In this document: positions 30,450 through 32,800 of the stretch, piece after piece
Layout of the letters: each line of letters begins with the position of its first letter
How positions within the stretch are numbered: the first letter of the stretch is position 1
Assembly: GCA_964597315.1 (NCBI GenBank)
Contig: CAZQXD010000048.1
Coordinates: 1 to 32,800, forward strand
DNA length: 32,800 bases
Origin: CAZQXD01 sp964597315
GTDB taxonomy: Bacteria > Pseudomonadota > Gammaproteobacteria > Competibacterales > Competibacteraceae
Direction of reading: 5' to 3'
Program-made: the position numbers and the translations under genes
The notes under the pieces: generated by a model
Told to the model about the DNA's origin: nothing
Database searches by the model: none
The model's input: the letters and a program-made list of their open reading frames with translations, nothing else

Positions 30450-32800
30450 GTTTCAATCCGCACCCGCCCCGAAGAGCGGGTGAAGCCAAGTAGCCGCCCA
30501 AGGTCTCGCCCATCCAGGCGGAGTTTCAATCCGCACCCGCCCCGAAGAGCGGGTGAAGCCCCAGAGCGGTGGAGTATGTGCTGGGACGACCGGTGTTTCA
30601 ATCCGCACCCGCCCCGAAGAGCGGGTGAAGCCAGGGGGCGGGCCGGGTCTATTTCGCCGATCAGGTGGTTTCAATCCACACCCGCCCCGAAGAGCGGGTG
30701 AAGCGGGCCGGTTTTGTGGTGGTGCTGCCGCAACGACATGTTTCAATCCACACCCGCCCCGAAGAGCGGGTGAAGCGGGTATGGACGGTGATAAAGGGGT
30801 AACGGATGCCGGTTTCAATCCACACCCGCCCCGAAGAGCGGGTGAAGCAAGGCGTGGCGCTATGACGATCAATATTCTCAACGGTTTCAATCCACACCCG
30901 CCCCGAAGAGCGGGTGAAGCGCGGATGGTTTATGTCAACCCCCCCTTGGGAGGGAGGTTTCAATCCACACCCGCCCCGAAGAGCGGGTGAAGCCCGCGCC
31001 GCCATCGCCGCCGCTCTGGCTTTTCGAGTTTCAATCCACACCCGCCCCGAAGAGCGGGTGAAGCCCACCACCAGTAGGCCGCCCCGGCGGGTTTTCACGT
31101 TTCAATCCACACCCGCCCCGAAGAGCGGGTGAAGCAGAACATCCTGGGGTGTTTGGAACCCCAGTCCTCCCGTTTCAATCCACACCCGCCCCGAAGAGCG
31201 GGTGAAGCTCATGGACGTCAGCAATAGCCCCGACGCGGCGGGTTTCAATCCACACCCGCCCCGAAGAGCGGGTGAAGCCCGGGGTTGCGATGTCCGCAAA
31301 ACCGATATTCCCGTTTCAATCCACACCCGCCCCGAAGAGCGGGTGAAGCATCGTTTCATCTCCAGCAACTCCCACAGGACATGTTTCAATCCACACCCGC
31401 CCCGAAGAGCGGGTGAAGCCAGCCGGCTGACAAACAACACCAGAGCCACGAGCAATGATTCAATCCACACCCGCCCCGAAGAGCGCGGGAAGCCTTCTGA
31501 TGAAGGGCGTGTAAATGAGGCTTGCCGGGTTTCAATCCACACCCGCCCCGAAGAGCGGGTGAAGCCACTGAGCTTGCAAGGTGATCATATCCGTCTTAAG
31601 TTTCAATCCACACCCGCCCCGAAGAGCGGGTGAAGCGCCGAGCCGAAATGTCATTGCGGATAGGTGTCCAGTTTCAATCCACACCCGCCCCGAAGAGCGG
31701 GTGAAGCATAAGATTGGTGTTTCCCCTTTCCTCTTATTCAAGTTTCAATCCACACCCGCCCCGAAGAGCGGGTGAAGCGAGTAGGGCTAACCTGAGCGGG
31801 GCGGTCTTACGCGTTTCAATCCACACCCGCCCCGAAGAGCGGGTGAAGCATCCGGTGGGGCGGCGGTGGAGGTGGGAGAATTGTTTCAATCCACACCCGC
31901 CCCGAAGAGCGGGTGAAGCCGCTGCCCGCCGCCTTCAGCGTGACGTACACCCGGTTTCAATCCACACCCGCCCCGAAGAGCGGGTGAAGCCATGTTAATC
32001 ACCTATCGTAGGATTTAGGTATTGTTTCAATCCACACCCGCCCCGAAGAGCGGGTGAAGCCTAAACTTCTCGGTTTAGTGTGCCCGGTGGGACTCGTTTC
32101 AATCCACACCCGCCCCGAAGAGCGGGTGAAGCGGCGATCTTACTCAAGACTGACTTGAGTAGGGTGTTTCAATCCACACCCGCCCCGAAGAGCGGGTGAA
32201 GCGGGCCAACTTGAGCGGGGCGGACATAGGTGATGCGGTTTCAATCCACACCCGCCCCGAAGAGCGGGTGAAGCCCGCCAATAGCCGTCCGGGCCGGTCC
32301 GGCAGTGCCGTGTTTCAATCCACACCCGCCCCGAAGAGCGGGTGAAGCGTCACGCAGACAGTGGGGCTGGGCGAGTCGTCGGGGAGTTTCAATCCACACC
32401 CGCCCCGAAGAGCGGGTGAAGCATCGAACTTATTCGGAAATACAACAGATACAGTTTTTGTTTCAATCCACACCCGCCCCGAAGAGCGGGTGAAGCTGTA
32501 TGGCTAGGACAAGTATACTTCCTGTACTTTGTTTCAATCCACACCCGCCCCGAAGAGCGGGTGAAGCCGGACAGGCTCCTGGCCGCCTTCTGCCGTTCGC
32601 CGGTTTCAATCCACACCCGCCCCGAAGAGCGGGTGAAGCCACCTCGGCCAGATATTGGCTCCATAGGTTTTCGTGTTTCAATCCACACCCGCCCCGAAGA
32701 GCGGGTGAAGCACTTTTTAGCGGCGAGGCGTCGTCACACCCCGAGGTTTCAATCCACACCCGCCCCGAAGAGCGGGTGAAGCACGGCGTCGCTGTCGCGC
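30450..32800 (-). CRISPR. CRISPR array, 33 repeats and 32 full spacers, continuing past the window
   Basis: The repeat is 37 bp, starting GTTTCAATCC and ending GCGGGTGAAGC on the plus strand. Inverted arms CACCCGC and GCGGGTG give a 7-bp stem with an 8-base loop. Read on the minus strand the repeat ends ATTGAAAC, the usual 8-base crRNA 5' handle, so transcription is predicted leftwards. Repeats start at 30450, 30523, 30595, 30668, 30740, 30812 and so on to 32746; spacers are 33-37 bp. A partial spacer (32783-32800) runs off the edge. The first three repeats carry G instead of A at position 11, and the repeat at 31457-31493 is degenerate; the others appear identical. No cas gene is in the window. 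Handle and length fit several type I and type III systems, so the type is left open. Confidence 0.98.
31457..31493 (-). repeat. Degenerate internal CRISPR repeat
   Basis: The 15th repeat begins GATTCAATCC instead of GTTTCAATCC and ends GAGCGCGGGAAGC instead of GAGCGGGTGAAGC. On the plus strand the right stem arm is broken, which should weaken the hairpin used for crRNA processing. Confidence 0.9.

Noticed and set aside
29965..30513. Longer form of the GyrI-like protein starting inside the CRISPR array
   Set aside because: The extra residues are CRISPR repeat and spacer translation; the ATG at 30435 has a perfect GGAGG and matches the family start.
30453..32779. Many open frames of 60-146 codons on both strands within the array, with repeated SIHTRPEERVK or NPHPPRRAGEA segments
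   Set aside because: These are translations of the CRISPR repeat in different frames, not proteins; they break at spacers and have no start signals.
1..32800. tRNA, rRNA, riboswitch or intact insertion sequence
   Set aside because: None was recognised by eye. A covariance-model search would be needed to exclude small structured RNAs.

Overview
The window is high-GC chromosomal DNA from a gammaproteobacterium. Two blocks resemble conserved orders I know from Pseudomonas: a HAD phosphatase beside rppH and ptsP, and trkA / rsmB / fmt / def / LysM lipoprotein / dprA / tsaC / hemF. Here the second block also carries ntrYX, trkH, smg and topA, which I associate more with Chromatiales and Ectothiorhodospira-like lineages. 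A PEP-CTERM-like protein fits that view. I cannot name the genus.

Layout. 1-906 (minus): the 5' part of a FecCD-type ABC permease and a HAD phosphatase. 1074-4032 (plus): rppH and ptsP. 4051-14946 (minus): a long tightly packed run read right to left as def, fmt, rsmB, DUF4390 gene, ntrY, ntrX, trkA, trkH, then a small methyltransferase and a TPR protein. 15144-21905 (plus): the divergent partner run of LysM lipoprotein, dprA, smg, topA, tsaC and hemF. 21912-23414 (minus): comM, meeting hemF tail to tail. 23488-23889 (minus): an orphan fragment that looks like a subtilase C-terminus.

24017-26598 (minus) is a compact three-gene set: an archaeal-type tRNA-guanine transglycosylase homologue, an FmrO/Rmt-like 16S rRNA methyltransferase homologue and a DEDDh exonuclease. 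26680-27567 (plus) is a FieF-type metal exporter, divergent from that set. 27658-28416 (minus) is a PEP-CTERM-like secreted protein. 28564-28799 (plus) is a decayed Rpn-family gene. 28815-30435 (minus) holds lrgB, lrgA and a GyrI-like gene, with a partial duplication over the lrgA start.

From 30450 to the end of the window lies a CRISPR array with 33 repeats and 32 complete spacers, running off the right edge. Its repeat polarity predicts transcription leftwards, so the leader and any cas genes should lie outside the window to the right. The old, trailer end stops 14 bp from the start codon of the GyrI-like gene, leaving room only for its ribosome binding site. That gene and lrgAB may therefore depend on read-through from the array.

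The most unusual items are this CRISPR-to-gene junction, the arcTGT/FmrO/exonuclease cluster, an NtrX whose sigma-54 contact loop (GAFTGA) is missing, a dprA whose conserved N-terminus lies upstream of any ordinary start codon, and the duplicated lrgA start.
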